Shown piece by piece: positions 38,067 to 46,031 of a DNA stretch of 64,000 nt. How positions within the stretch are numbered: position 1 is the stretch's first letter; every line of letters begins with the position of its first letter. This DNA comes from Neisseria sp. Marseille-Q6792 (GTDB lineage Bacteria > Pseudomonadota > Gammaproteobacteria > Burkholderiales > Neisseriaceae): assembly GCF_943181435.1 (NCBI RefSeq), contig NZ_OW969598.1, positions 62,001-126,000 on the forward strand. The letters are read 5' to 3'. Made by a program: the position numbers and the translations under genes. The notes below the pieces were generated by a model. It was given only the letters and a program-made list of their open reading frames with translations, was not told the origin of the DNA and did not search any database.

Positions 38067-38345
38067 TCACCGAATGCTCGCGCGTTTCGTGGAACACGAT
38101 GTCCGCCGGCGTTCTTGCGTCAGATTCAGGTTGACGCGGTTAGGCGCGAGGTAGGCGAGGCCGTCCTGTATATTGCTGCGCGCGCCGACGGTAATGCTGT
38201 TCACGTCGCCGCGCAACACGGCACACGGCCACACGGAAATATCTTCGGCAAGCGACACTTTGCCGATGACGACGTAGGCTTCGTCTATCATACAGGTTTC
38301 GTGGATTTCGGGCGTGCGGTTTTGGAAAGTTCGGATTGCGTTCAT
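38067..38345 (-). pseudogene. Truncated inverted copy of the carbonic-anhydrase-like gene, fused to another 3' end
   Basis: Starting at ATG 38345, the first 61 codons or so match the gene at 37453 with a few changes (for example EACVV becoming EAYVV). Identity stops abruptly after QDG at about 38163. The remaining frame (LAYLAPNRVNLNLTQERRR...) is unrelated. A +1 shift near 38115 would continue as ARTPADIVFHETREHSVKL and stop at about 38057, which looks like a genuine protein end, so the tail is probably a frameshifted remnant of another gene. This indicates a duplication or recombination scar next to the prophage. Confidence 0.75.
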
Positions 38346-38457
38346 TTTTCCTTCTTCGGTAAGGTATATTGTAAGGCGGCGGCAGCTTTTGCACAAATTG
38401 GCAGCAGCTTTTGCACCGCCGCAGCGTAGAAAATTGTATAAGCTTTTGCCCAAATTT

Positions 38458-38488
38458 ATCCCCGTTTAATGGTCTATTAAACGGGGAT
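38458..38488. terminator. Perfect 13-bp hairpin at the prophage boundary
   Basis: ATCCCCGTTTAAT (38458-38470) and ATTAAACGGGGAT (38476-38488) flank a 5-nt loop. AT-rich sequence follows on both sides, so it can act as a bidirectional terminator. It lies about 100 bp beyond the last prophage gene and may belong to either the prophage end or the host. Confidence 0.7.
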
Positions 38489-38586
38489 TATTTTATGCCT
38501 TTAAAAGTAGTATACCGCCCGCTGTCAGAACTTATAAATCAGGTGGTCGTCGTAGCTTGAATTGCGGTTGATGGTGCTGCTCACTA

Positions 38587-39090
38587 TCAGGGTTTGGCTG
38601 CCTGCCTTTTTAAAGCGGGCACGATGGCGGCAAGGTCGTTGGGCGACCAGCGCCAGCCGTCGGGCAGCCCCAATGCGGCGGCGCACCACTCGGAGCAGAA
38701 CCAGCGGCGGCGGTTTTGCGGCAGCCCGAAGGCAATACCCAATGCGCCCCTCAGGTCGTAGCCTTGGCCTCGGGTTTCCGCCCATACCCTTTGCAGACGT
38801 TCGTGTGCTTCGGAGGTTGACTCCATTTGGATCAAGTCCCACTTGGCCGCAGGCAGCGGCATGGTTTTCACGCGCACGCCGCCGTCCCGGATGGAGGCGG
38901 AATAGCATTGATACGCTGCCTGTTCGCCATTGTTTTTTTCTGTCAGCCTCACTGCAATCTCGCAGTGGCTGTATTGTCCTCGTGTGAGGGCACGGGTCAG
39001 CCAGTCGGTCGCCCTTGCACACCATACGCGCCAGCCGGAGCCATCACGACGGCCTTTGTACAAGGCTAGATAAATTTTCCGCTCGCTCAT
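38587..39090 (-). CDS. Permuted NlpC/P60-like (YiiX-type) protein at the prophage end
   Basis: A 167-residue protein. SHCEIAVRL (about residue 41) provides a histidine and FCSEWCAAALG (about 131) a cysteine. This order, His before Cys, is that of permuted NlpC/P60 papain-like folds such as YaeF/YiiX. The role in the phage is unknown; peptidoglycan or lipid hydrolysis is possible. It overlaps the preceding fibre-assembly-like gene by 4 nt (ATGA), so it belongs to the late operon and occupies the place of Mu com/mom. Confidence 0.65.
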   Translation of the reverse strand: MSERKIYLALYKGRRDGSGWRVWCARATDWLTRALTRGQYSHCEIAVRLTEKNNGEQAAYQCYSASIRDGGVRVKTMPLPAAKWDLIQMESTSEAHERLQRVWAETRGQGYDLRGALGIAFGLPQNRRRWFCSEWCAAALGLPDGWRWSPNDLAAIVPALKRQAAKP

Positions 39091-39863
39091 CTGTTGGTCT
39101 CCCCGTCTTCAATTTGCTCATAGTTGGCCGTCCAGCCGCCGCTGTAGTCATATTCCAGAGGATTTTCGGCTTTGAGCATGGCCGCTTTGTGTTTTTCGGC
39201 ATTGGCAAAGTCGGCTTGTTCGTTATCGTGCATAGTCTGCATGATTTCGCGCAGCAGATCGGGAGTTAGCTGTAAAAAGCTGTTATCCATCGTCTTCCAG
39301 TTGATGGGCTTTTTAAAACCGCCCGTTACACTTTCCAGCGCCAGCGCCAAATATTGCAGGCGCGTGGCGTCGTCGGTCTGAAACCACTTGCCGACCGATT
39401 TGGCGTACACCCCGTGCCGCAGGTTGTCGTAACGCTTGGCCTTGATGCGCTCCCACATCTCATCCTGCTGTTCGGCTTTGAGCCGGGCGGCAACGTCCGG
39501 AGGCAATACCCAAGCCTTCGCTTTGGCATCCCACGTCTGATATTCGTTCTCTCGCGGCAGCAGGGTCAGCTCGGCGGGCAGCTCGCCCACCTGTTCAACC
39601 TGCACCTTCGCACCGTCGTCGGTGCGGTAGGCGGTTTTGCCGCGATGGTCGGGCAGGTATTGCCATTCGGCCCTTTCGGGTAGCCAGCGGGCGGCGAAGC
39701 CTGCGCGGGTTTCGGGCGGCTGGGTGTCCACGCAGCCGGCCGGCAATAGGTAGCCGCCGTCTGCGGCCAGCGGGTCGAGGTTGGCCACGGTTTGGTGCAG
39801 GTAGAGGTTGTCGGCATCCAACTGGCAGACGGGCTTGGTTGGCGGGTATTGGTTTTCGCTCAT
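39087..39863 (-). CDS. Tail fibre assembly-like protein (DUF4376-type C-terminus)
   Basis: A 258-residue protein. The N-terminal half (KPVCQLDADNLYLHQTVANLDPLAADGGYLLPAG) resembles phage fibre-associated proteins. The C-terminal half has the DUF4376 pattern (KRYDNLRHGVYAKSVGKWFQTDDATRLQYLALAL... NWKTMDNSFLQLTPDLLREIM). It lies between the fibre gene and the terminal gene, the position of Mu U. It is probably a fibre chaperone, by position and resemblance only. Confidence 0.7.
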   Translation of the reverse strand: MSENQYPPTKPVCQLDADNLYLHQTVANLDPLAADGGYLLPAGCVDTQPPETRAGFAARWLPERAEWQYLPDHRGKTAYRTDDGAKVQVEQVGELPAELTLLPRENEYQTWDAKAKAWVLPPDVAARLKAEQQDEMWERIKAKRYDNLRHGVYAKSVGKWFQTDDATRLQYLALALESVTGGFKKPINWKTMDNSFLQLTPDLLREIMQTMHDNEQADFANAEKHKAAMLKAENPLEYDYSGGWTANYEQIEDGETNR

Positions 39864-39884
39864 GATTTATCCTTTCAGACGGCC

Positions 39885-40814
39885 TTAAATTTTGATACAA
39901 GCCAACAATGCGATGTTGCGCGGGCGGTTTTCGTTGGCCGTGGGGACGACGCGGGATGCGTCGAATGTGATGGCGCGCGGAATATTGTCATTTCCGCTGT
40001 TGCTTTCGGCTGTCCACTGTTTCCATGATTTTTCCACGCCAAACGCGCCCGTCGTCTCGATGTAGTCGAACAGTTGCAGTGCGCCGTTTTGGCCGCTGTC
40101 TAATTTGCCCGTGATATTACGAATGGCGTCGCTTTGCCCGCTGCCCAGTGCCCGCCTGCTGTCGATGCCGCGGCCGTCGTCCCAGCCGCGTATAAATTCA
40201 CCGCGCAGGTCGGGCAGATTGAAGGTGGTGCGGCCGTCACCTGTGCCGTAGGTGGTACCGATGGCGGCAAATAGGGCCGCATAGGCGGTGCGGGAAACGG
40301 CTGCGCCGTTGGCCTTGAGCCAGCCGGTTGGGGCGGTCTGCCCGGCGAAGTACATCACGGCGCCGCTGGGTATCATGCCGGCGAGGTCGTCCGCATTGAG
40401 CAGGCGTTTGCCGTCATAGCGTAGTTCGCCGTCGTTACGCATGGACAGGTATTTTCCGCTGCGCTTGTTGTAAAAATAAGCGTTTACGTTGTTTGCGCCG
40501 ATTTGCAGGTATTGGTTGGCATTAAAGTCGCCCACGCTGTCGGCCACAATCGCGCCTTTTTTCAGGGTGGCGAGGCCGGTAAAGGTTTTGTCGCCGCCTA
40601 TTTCTTGGTTGCCGGTGGTAACTACAGCCAGCTTATTCAGTGCTGCCAGTAATTGATTGGGCTGCGACTTATCCGGCTGGATACCGGCCGCAATCAGCAC
40701 GGCCAGCAGCTCGGATTGCACTTGGTTGAGCCACCACGCGGGCAGGATGGTGCCCAATTCGGACACGCCGTCGCCGTCGTGGAAGGTCTTATCGGGGGTT
40801 TCGATGGGGTGCAT
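39885..40814 (-). CDS. Tail fibre protein with collar domain
   Basis: A 309-residue receptor-binding or fibre protein (position of Mu S). The N-terminus (HDGDGVSELGTILPAWWLNQVQSELLAVL) is a baseplate-attachment type. The C-terminal half is a phage tail-collar domain (PTGWLKANGAAVSRTAYAALFAAIGTTYG, NLPDLRGEFIRGWDDGRGID). It is short for a Mu fibre. No inverted second copy or invertase gene is visible, so the Mu G-segment switch is absent here. Confidence 0.85.
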   Translation of the reverse strand: MHPIETPDKTFHDGDGVSELGTILPAWWLNQVQSELLAVLIAAGIQPDKSQPNQLLAALNKLAVVTTGNQEIGGDKTFTGLATLKKGAIVADSVGDFNANQYLQIGANNVNAYFYNKRSGKYLSMRNDGELRYDGKRLLNADDLAGMIPSGAVMYFAGQTAPTGWLKANGAAVSRTAYAALFAAIGTTYGTGDGRTTFNLPDLRGEFIRGWDDGRGIDSRRALGSGQSDAIRNITGKLDSGQNGALQLFDYIETTGAFGVEKSWKQWTAESNSGNDNIPRAITFDASRVVPTANENRPRNIALLACIKI

Positions 40815-40824
40815 AAATCGTCCT

Positions 40825-41388
40825 TTAGCGGTAAGTAAATCGGATGGCGGTGTGGGCGGGCTTGAGGCGGTTGAACAGGCTCTCGATCACGGCATCGCTG
40901 TATTGGCTCAAGCGGCTGCCCGCCGTACCGCTGCCTGCCCGAAAGCGCCACACGGTTTGCGATTGGGCGGCCACGTCCACCCACCACACCCACATAATGT
41001 CTTCGCGGGCGAGACGGTCGCCGGCGCGGTTTACACCGGCGCGGAAGGGCTGCGGCTCACTGATGGTAATGGTGTAGCCGGCTGCGGCAGCCAGCCGGAT
41101 GAAATACGGGATGCTCAGGCCGCCGGTTTCATTGAGTTTTGCCAGCACATCGGCCACGCGGCGGGCGTAGTTGCCGGGCTGCGGCGGATTGATGCCGAGC
41201 AGCCGCTCCCAGCGCGTGATGTCGCCGCCGGCAGTGGGGGCGTAGGCGGCAGCCAGCACCTGTGCCGACTGCGTTTGCACGCCGTCGAATATGGCGGCTT
41301 CCGCCTGCCGCTCGGCGGCCTGCCGGGTGGCACGTACGTCGTAGCTGACGGGCGGATAGTAGAGTGGGAGTAAATCAGCGTAAGTCAT
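40825..41388 (-). CDS. Baseplate protein, Mu gp48/YmfQ family (DUF2313)
   Basis: A 187-residue protein beginning MTYADLLPLYYPPVSYD, with the DUF2313 core (RAGVNRAGDRLAREDIMWVWWVD and YSDAVIESLFNRLKPAHTAI). It overlaps gp47 by 4 nt. In Mu this protein forms part of the baseplate between gp47 and the fibre. Confidence 0.85.
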   Translation of the reverse strand: MTYADLLPLYYPPVSYDVRATRQAAERQAEAAIFDGVQTQSAQVLAAAYAPTAGGDITRWERLLGINPPQPGNYARRVADVLAKLNETGGLSIPYFIRLAAAAGYTITISEPQPFRAGVNRAGDRLAREDIMWVWWVDVAAQSQTVWRFRAGSGTAGSRLSQYSDAVIESLFNRLKPAHTAIRFTYR

Positions 41389-42440
41389 AACAGGGTCATC
41401 TCAAACGTGCCCAAGGCGAGCCATTGAATGTGCGGGGTGATGGCGGCGTTTTGGTTGGCGGACGGACTGTCGAGCACGCGGTCGCGCACGCCCGGGGTAT
41501 CGCTAATCAGTGCCTCGATATGGCTTTTATAGACGGTGTCGCCCGGCTTGATGGTCGCGAAATAGGCTGACAAGGCGCGCTCGGCAGCATCCTTGACCGC
41601 AGGCAGGGTGTAGCCGTCGGCCAGCGATACGCGCACTGATACATTGAGCGGCACGCGTTGCGGCGCCATCACCTGCACGTTTTTGGCGGTAACCGGGCGG
41701 CGTTCGTCGATATACTGCTGCACGGCCCGCACCACATCGGGTGACGGCAGGCCGGAAGCGGTGAGGATGGCCACGTCTACCGTGCCCAAACCGCGACGCA
41801 GCGGATACACAAATGCCGCCTCTACCCCCGGTACGTCCATTGCCCAGCGGTAATAGTCGTAGGCATTGCCGCCGGCGGGTGGTTGGCGTAAACACGACAG
41901 CAGCCTGTCTAACAGCGCGGCATCGCTCTCGATATCGGTGCCGCCCACCATGCTGGTAAGCACGGCATCTACCTCAATGCCGGCAGGCGGGCTTTGCAGC
42001 TTGGCCGGGGTGTTGTCCGGCTGATTACCGGTGGCACCAGCGCTCAGGCAGTGGCAGGCAATCAATACCTGACCGCTACCGTCGGTTTGACCCGGTGCAC
42101 CGGTTTGATAGGCAATGTCGCCCACTTGGGCCACCAGCCCGGCAGGCAGAACGGTATTGGGCGCGCCGCTGATGCGGATGCTGCCCGCCGCTGCGGCAGC
42201 CGCTTTGCGCCAAATGCGGTACATGGCGCAATGGTGCTCCAAATAGGCGGTGTCCGCCGTATCGGCAAATACCTGCCGCAAAATCCACTCTTGATGCTGG
42301 TATTGCCCCTCGGCCAGTGCGGCCAAAGCGGTGGCGCGGGCGTAATTGTCGCTGCCGGGGTGGGTGTGGGCGGCAGGCTGTTGGTTGCTCAAATCGCGCA
42401 GGTAGTCGCTGCGCAGTTGCTCAAAGTTTTTGGTTTTCAT
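41385..42440 (-). CDS. Baseplate J-like protein (Mu gp47)
   Basis: A 351-residue baseplate wedge protein. The Baseplate_J pattern is visible: GSDNYARATALAALAEGQYQHQEWILRQVF, followed by GGNAYDYYRWAMDVPGVEAAFVYPLRRGLGTVDVAIL. It overlaps both gp46 and gp48 by 4 nt (ATGA junctions), indicating tight coupling of the three baseplate genes. Confidence 0.9.
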   Translation of the reverse strand: MKTKNFEQLRSDYLRDLSNQQPAAHTHPGSDNYARATALAALAEGQYQHQEWILRQVFADTADTAYLEHHCAMYRIWRKAAAAAAGSIRISGAPNTVLPAGLVAQVGDIAYQTGAPGQTDGSGQVLIACHCLSAGATGNQPDNTPAKLQSPPAGIEVDAVLTSMVGGTDIESDAALLDRLLSCLRQPPAGGNAYDYYRWAMDVPGVEAAFVYPLRRGLGTVDVAILTASGLPSPDVVRAVQQYIDERRPVTAKNVQVMAPQRVPLNVSVRVSLADGYTLPAVKDAAERALSAYFATIKPGDTVYKSHIEALISDTPGVRDRVLDSPSANQNAAITPHIQWLALGTFEMTLL

Positions 42441-42790
42441 GCCAGCCGCACCTCGTGGATTAAATTCAAACTCCGGCCGCTTGCATCCACCGCCGCAATA
42501 TCCAGCTGCAGCCAGCCGCGCCGTGCCAAAGAGGTAGCCACATTGATGCGGCGGGCGCGGCGGGCATCCAAAATAGGTTGCAAGGCCTGCTCGGCATACT
42601 GCTTGGCCAGCACCGCCATGCGCGGCAGGTCTTTCATGCGGCGCAATTCGTGCAGGCGGCTGCCCAGCGCGGGCTCTGCCCAGTAGCTGCCCAGCGGGGT
42701 AACCAGCCGCACATAGACTTCGTTTTCGATACCTTGAGCGGATTGGTTTAATAAGTAGTCGCCGGTGGCGGGATTAAGTAAAGCGTCCAT
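42437..42790 (-). CDS. Baseplate protein, Mu gp46 / GPW-gp25 type
   Basis: A 117-residue protein from ATG 42790 (MDALLNPATGDYLL). The core RLVTPLGSYWAEPALGSRLHELRRMKDLPRM and DARRARRINVATSLARRGWLQLDIAAVD fit the family. An in-frame TTG at 42844 would give 135 residues, but the ATG matches the usual family start. It is separated from gp45 by a hairpin (42854-42888). Confidence 0.85.
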   Translation of the reverse strand: MDALLNPATGDYLLNQSAQGIENEVYVRLVTPLGSYWAEPALGSRLHELRRMKDLPRMAVLAKQYAEQALQPILDARRARRINVATSLARRGWLQLDIAAVDASGRSLNLIHEVRLA

Positions 42791-42853
42791 ACCAGAATTT
42801 TCGGATATGAACGCCCCTTCTTTGAGTGAATTGATGTCAGACAAATATAGAAA

Positions 42854-42888
42854 GCCGCCTAAAAACCCAATAAGGATTCTTAGACGAC
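42854..42888 (-). terminator. Hairpin between gp45 and gp46
   Basis: 15-nt arms (42854-42868 and 42874-42888) pair fully on the minus strand if G-U pairs are allowed, with a 5-nt loop and TTTC beyond. It may attenuate late transcription or protect RNA ends. On the minus strand, one arm resembles a degraded uptake sequence (AGGTCGTCT). Confidence 0.5.
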
Positions 42889-42901
42889 CTTTAAAAGCAG
42901 T

Positions 42902-43531
42902 TTAAATGACTTCACCGGTTTCCGAACCGTTGGTCTCAGTATGTTTGTGATTACTGCCGACATCTTTACCGTTGTTGGTTAATGCGCCGGTAGTATTCAA
43001 ATTGCCGACCATATCCACATTGCCGATAAATGTCGTACCGCTACCGCCTTGCACGGCCATACCTCCATTGCCGTTGATTTGGCCTTGCGCGGTTAATACC
43101 GCAGAACATTCAACTTTTTCCGAAGTAATATTTACGCCGCCAGGTGCTTTAATATTTAATTTATCGCAGTCAATCTCAATGACGCGCCCCTTTTTTAACA
43201 CCATCTTGGCACCGTCAGCGTTATAAACCGCTGTTTCGCCATCAGACAAACCGGTAATGCGGTACGCGCCGTTTGTCGTGGTAACGATAATACCGTGGCT
43301 GGTTTTGCCGCCCAAGGGTACGACGACGCAATCGCTGCCTGCGGGCGGATTGCTGGTAAAGCCGAAGTTTTCGGCGTGTTCCAAGTCTTGCACGGTTTCG
43401 CCGTCCAAGCCTTCGACTTGGATTTTCTGCACACCGCCCGCTGCTTTGACGCGGGCAACCTTTCCGCGAAAGCCCTGCCGGACAGTGTTAAACGCCTGTT
43501 TGATACGCTTATCTATGGTTTTAATATCCAT
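42902..43531 (-). CDS. Baseplate spike/assembly protein (Mu gp45)
   Basis: A 209-residue protein of the Mu gp45 spike family, forming the membrane-piercing central spike. N-terminal KRIKQAFNTVRQGFRGKVARV, a barrel domain (GSDCVVVPLGGKTSHGIIVTT), then a repetitive beta-helix-like tail (QGQINGNGGMAVQGGSGTTFIGNVDMVGNLNTTGAL). Its start codon directly abuts the gp44 stop. Confidence 0.87.
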   Translation of the reverse strand: MDIKTIDKRIKQAFNTVRQGFRGKVARVKAAGGVQKIQVEGLDGETVQDLEHAENFGFTSNPPAGSDCVVVPLGGKTSHGIIVTTTNGAYRITGLSDGETAVYNADGAKMVLKKGRVIEIDCDKLNIKAPGGVNITSEKVECSAVLTAQGQINGNGGMAVQGGSGTTFIGNVDMVGNLNTTGALTNNGKDVGSNHKHTETNGSETGEVI

Positions 43532-44671
43532 TTAAATAACCTGCAATTCCTGTTTTGGCTTTTTAGCTTGACGGCGTTTCTTCGGCTTGACCGGTGCTTG
43601 ACCGTTGGCTTTGCGGCTTTCAGACGGCATTTTGGTTTTGCCCGATTTCTTCGGCGGGTCGGCATCCAATACCCACGCGCCGTCTTCTTTAAGCGTTAAT
43701 ACAGTTTCCGTGCCTTGGCCTCTGCCTCCGACAAAGGTACGCGCCATAAGGAAATACACTGAGTCGATGCCGTCCGGTTCGCTCAATACGTTGATTCTCT
43801 GACCCGGTTGCCACAACGTACCGTCATCGGTTCGGTGCCCCTGTACCACTGCCGTGATGGTCAAGCCTTCCAAGCGGCTGTCTGCCAAGCGTTTCTTTGC
43901 TTTACGTTCCGCTTGAGCCTGACTGTCGATGTCCGGCTCGGTAACGATTAGGGGGCGGTGCAGTTTGACGGATTCGTCTTTGGCGGTGGCTTTGATGTTG
44001 TGTTTGCCGCTGTGGCTTTGCGCCAACACGGTAACTTCGCTGTACCGTGCCGCCATATCGCGGTTTACTTCCAGACGCTTGATATTGTTATTGTCGCCAC
44101 TGACCCGTAAGACCAGCTCGGCAACAGGTGCTGTGGTGTAGTCAGGACCACCAACAACTAACGTGCCGTCAGGCTCCATCCAAGGCCATACCCCGTTGGC
44201 TTCGGCATATTGTGTCAAGGCATCCCATGCACGGCTTCCGGGCTCGATTTGAACTTTATGGGTTTTATTGGTTTTGGCTGCATCGATACGGATTTTTGAC
44301 AAACCCAAAGGCTTGACGATTTTTTCAATAATTTGGTTTAAATCCATGTCCTGCGCATTAAACAACGGTGCAGAACAGTCCAACAGGATGCCGGCATCGT
44401 CGCGGCCTTGTATGGTCAGCGTTTTATTGCCTTTCTCTGTCGTAGTGTGCACACGGTCGATATGGCCGCTCAATACCGTATCCCCACCGACACGGACTTT
44501 TACTTTATCGCCTTCTTTCACTGCAGTCGGGACTGCATCTACCGGACGGCCTAGAGTGACACTAAAATCATCGGCAGGAGTTAATAGGTCGGACACAATG
44601 TCGTAATTCGTCCACTGCCCATGAGTTTTGCCGTTAATCATCAGAGTGACGGTATTATTTGGCGTAGGCAT
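43532..44671 (-). CDS. Baseplate hub protein (Mu gp44/P, late-control D-like)
   Basis: A 379-residue protein of the Mu P/gpD-like hub family: NNTVTLMINGKTHGQW at the start, an OB-like domain (KVKVRVGGDTVLSGHIDRV) and a C-terminal part with ITAVVQGHRTDDGTLWQPGQRINV. The tail is lysine-rich (KKSGKTKMPSESRKANGQ). The single AT-type uptake sequence of the prophage lies here (about 43618). It overlaps gp43 by 17 nt. Confidence 0.85.
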   Translation of the reverse strand: MPTPNNTVTLMINGKTHGQWTNYDIVSDLLTPADDFSVTLGRPVDAVPTAVKEGDKVKVRVGGDTVLSGHIDRVHTTTEKGNKTLTIQGRDDAGILLDCSAPLFNAQDMDLNQIIEKIVKPLGLSKIRIDAAKTNKTHKVQIEPGSRAWDALTQYAEANGVWPWMEPDGTLVVGGPDYTTAPVAELVLRVSGDNNNIKRLEVNRDMAARYSEVTVLAQSHSGKHNIKATAKDESVKLHRPLIVTEPDIDSQAQAERKAKKRLADSRLEGLTITAVVQGHRTDDGTLWQPGQRINVLSEPDGIDSVYFLMARTFVGGRGQGTETVLTLKEDGAWVLDADPPKKSGKTKMPSESRKANGQAPVKPKKRRQAKKPKQELQVI

Positions 44672-46022
44672 TTAACACCTCTCCTTTACTGAGAAAGTTC
44701 GGATGACGGATTTGCGGATTCAGACGCAACAACTCGCCAAAACGGCTGTAATCGCCATACCATTCAAACGCCAACAGATGCAGGCTGGTATCATGTCCTA
44801 CAATTTTCTGCACTAACGGAGGACGCATATTCAAAACGGCAAAAGCCTGTTTTTGCAGCTTGTGCGCCGTATCACGCAAACTTTCAGTCAGTTCGGCGGC
44901 AGTTTCAAGATATGGTGTTTTCGGCAACAGACCGGCCGCTTCGATACGTTGGTACACGTCGTCGGCGCTGTCTGCCGGTGTTTGGTATAATCTTAGCAGG
45001 GAATAAGCCATCTTCTCGGCCTTTGCCTCATCCGCCGACATCATCGCCAAAATACGGTTTGCGGCCAGCGTGCGTTGCAAAGCATCATGGGTATCAGATA
45101 ATAGGCGTGAGATTTCCACGGGCGTTAAAGTTGGCGCATCAATTTGTGTTGCCAGAATATCTGCAGCCTGTTCTGCCAAAGCACACGCTCCGACAGTTGC
45201 GGTAAACGCTGCGAAAACAGCGACATCTTCAACCTTTGCACGCTGAATTAAATCTATTGCCGAAACGCTGCCTTCTGCCCCGCGACTTACCTGCCACGGC
45301 GTAGCGGCGGCTTTTGATACCCCGCCAACCATATCGCGCCATCCATCCATCCCGCTTTTACCGACGACGTGCATATTTGCCAACATACCGAATACTGATT
45401 TCAGCTCGGCCACCAATACACGCGGGCTGTTTAGAAGATTCATTGAGCCGGTAAATACGCCGTTGACCTGACCATACATAACGCCGACGGCCGTCAATAC
45501 TGTGGCATGAAATGCGTTCCAGCGGCTTTGTTCCTTCTGAATCTTGCCCAAGGCCGTCTGAAACACTTCAAAACCCTGCCATGAGGCCAAATCTGCCAGC
45601 CAATCGATTTCATCGGCCAGTGCAGACGGCAATTCACGGTCAAAAAACGGGGCGGCTTTGACACTTTGCTTAAAGGTCATCCGCACCGTACAGTAATCGG
45701 GATTTTCTTCATTATGAGCAGCTTCAAAATCAGCCACCACGCAATCGGGCACGCTGCCGTAAATCGGGTGGATCAGTTCGCCCGCTCCCGTTTCGCGCAA
45801 TACGTTCAGCAGGCTTTGCAGGCGGCCTTCATAATCGTCACCCCACAATACCGCCGTCAGACTCATATCCATTGCCGACACACCTGTATCTTCAATGTCC
45901 GCCCCCTGAACAAACGGGTATTCGTGTTCGGCTAAGGCGTGCGTGCCACGCAACGTATCATCGATTACATCAAAGCCGACACCCTTGAAACTGGCATCAA
46001 GCAAAGTATCTTTCCAACTCAT
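44655..46022 (-). CDS. Tail/DNA circularisation protein (Mu gp43/N)
   Basis: A 455-residue protein with the N-terminal DNA-circulation domain (SWKDTLLDASFKGVGFDVIDDTLRGTHALAEHEYP) and a C-terminal LysM-like motif (DTSLHLLAFEWYGDYSRFGELLRLNP). ATG 46022 lies 10 nt after AAGGA; a GTG directly before it (46025) is possible. In Mu, N links tape measure and baseplate. Confidence 0.87.
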   Translation of the reverse strand: MSWKDTLLDASFKGVGFDVIDDTLRGTHALAEHEYPFVQGADIEDTGVSAMDMSLTAVLWGDDYEGRLQSLLNVLRETGAGELIHPIYGSVPDCVVADFEAAHNEENPDYCTVRMTFKQSVKAAPFFDRELPSALADEIDWLADLASWQGFEVFQTALGKIQKEQSRWNAFHATVLTAVGVMYGQVNGVFTGSMNLLNSPRVLVAELKSVFGMLANMHVVGKSGMDGWRDMVGGVSKAAATPWQVSRGAEGSVSAIDLIQRAKVEDVAVFAAFTATVGACALAEQAADILATQIDAPTLTPVEISRLLSDTHDALQRTLAANRILAMMSADEAKAEKMAYSLLRLYQTPADSADDVYQRIEAAGLLPKTPYLETAAELTESLRDTAHKLQKQAFAVLNMRPPLVQKIVGHDTSLHLLAFEWYGDYSRFGELLRLNPQIRHPNFLSKGEVLNAYAK

Positions 46023-46031
46023 CACGGATCC

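Noticed and set aside
38040..38429. 129-residue plus-strand frame beside the prophage
   Set aside because: It starts in the uptake-sequence terminator and runs antisense through the truncated carbonic-anhydrase copy.
38489..38586. Exact Mu-type right end (attR) with 5-bp target duplication
   Set aside because: No repeat or end motif could be fixed without the other end of the prophage.
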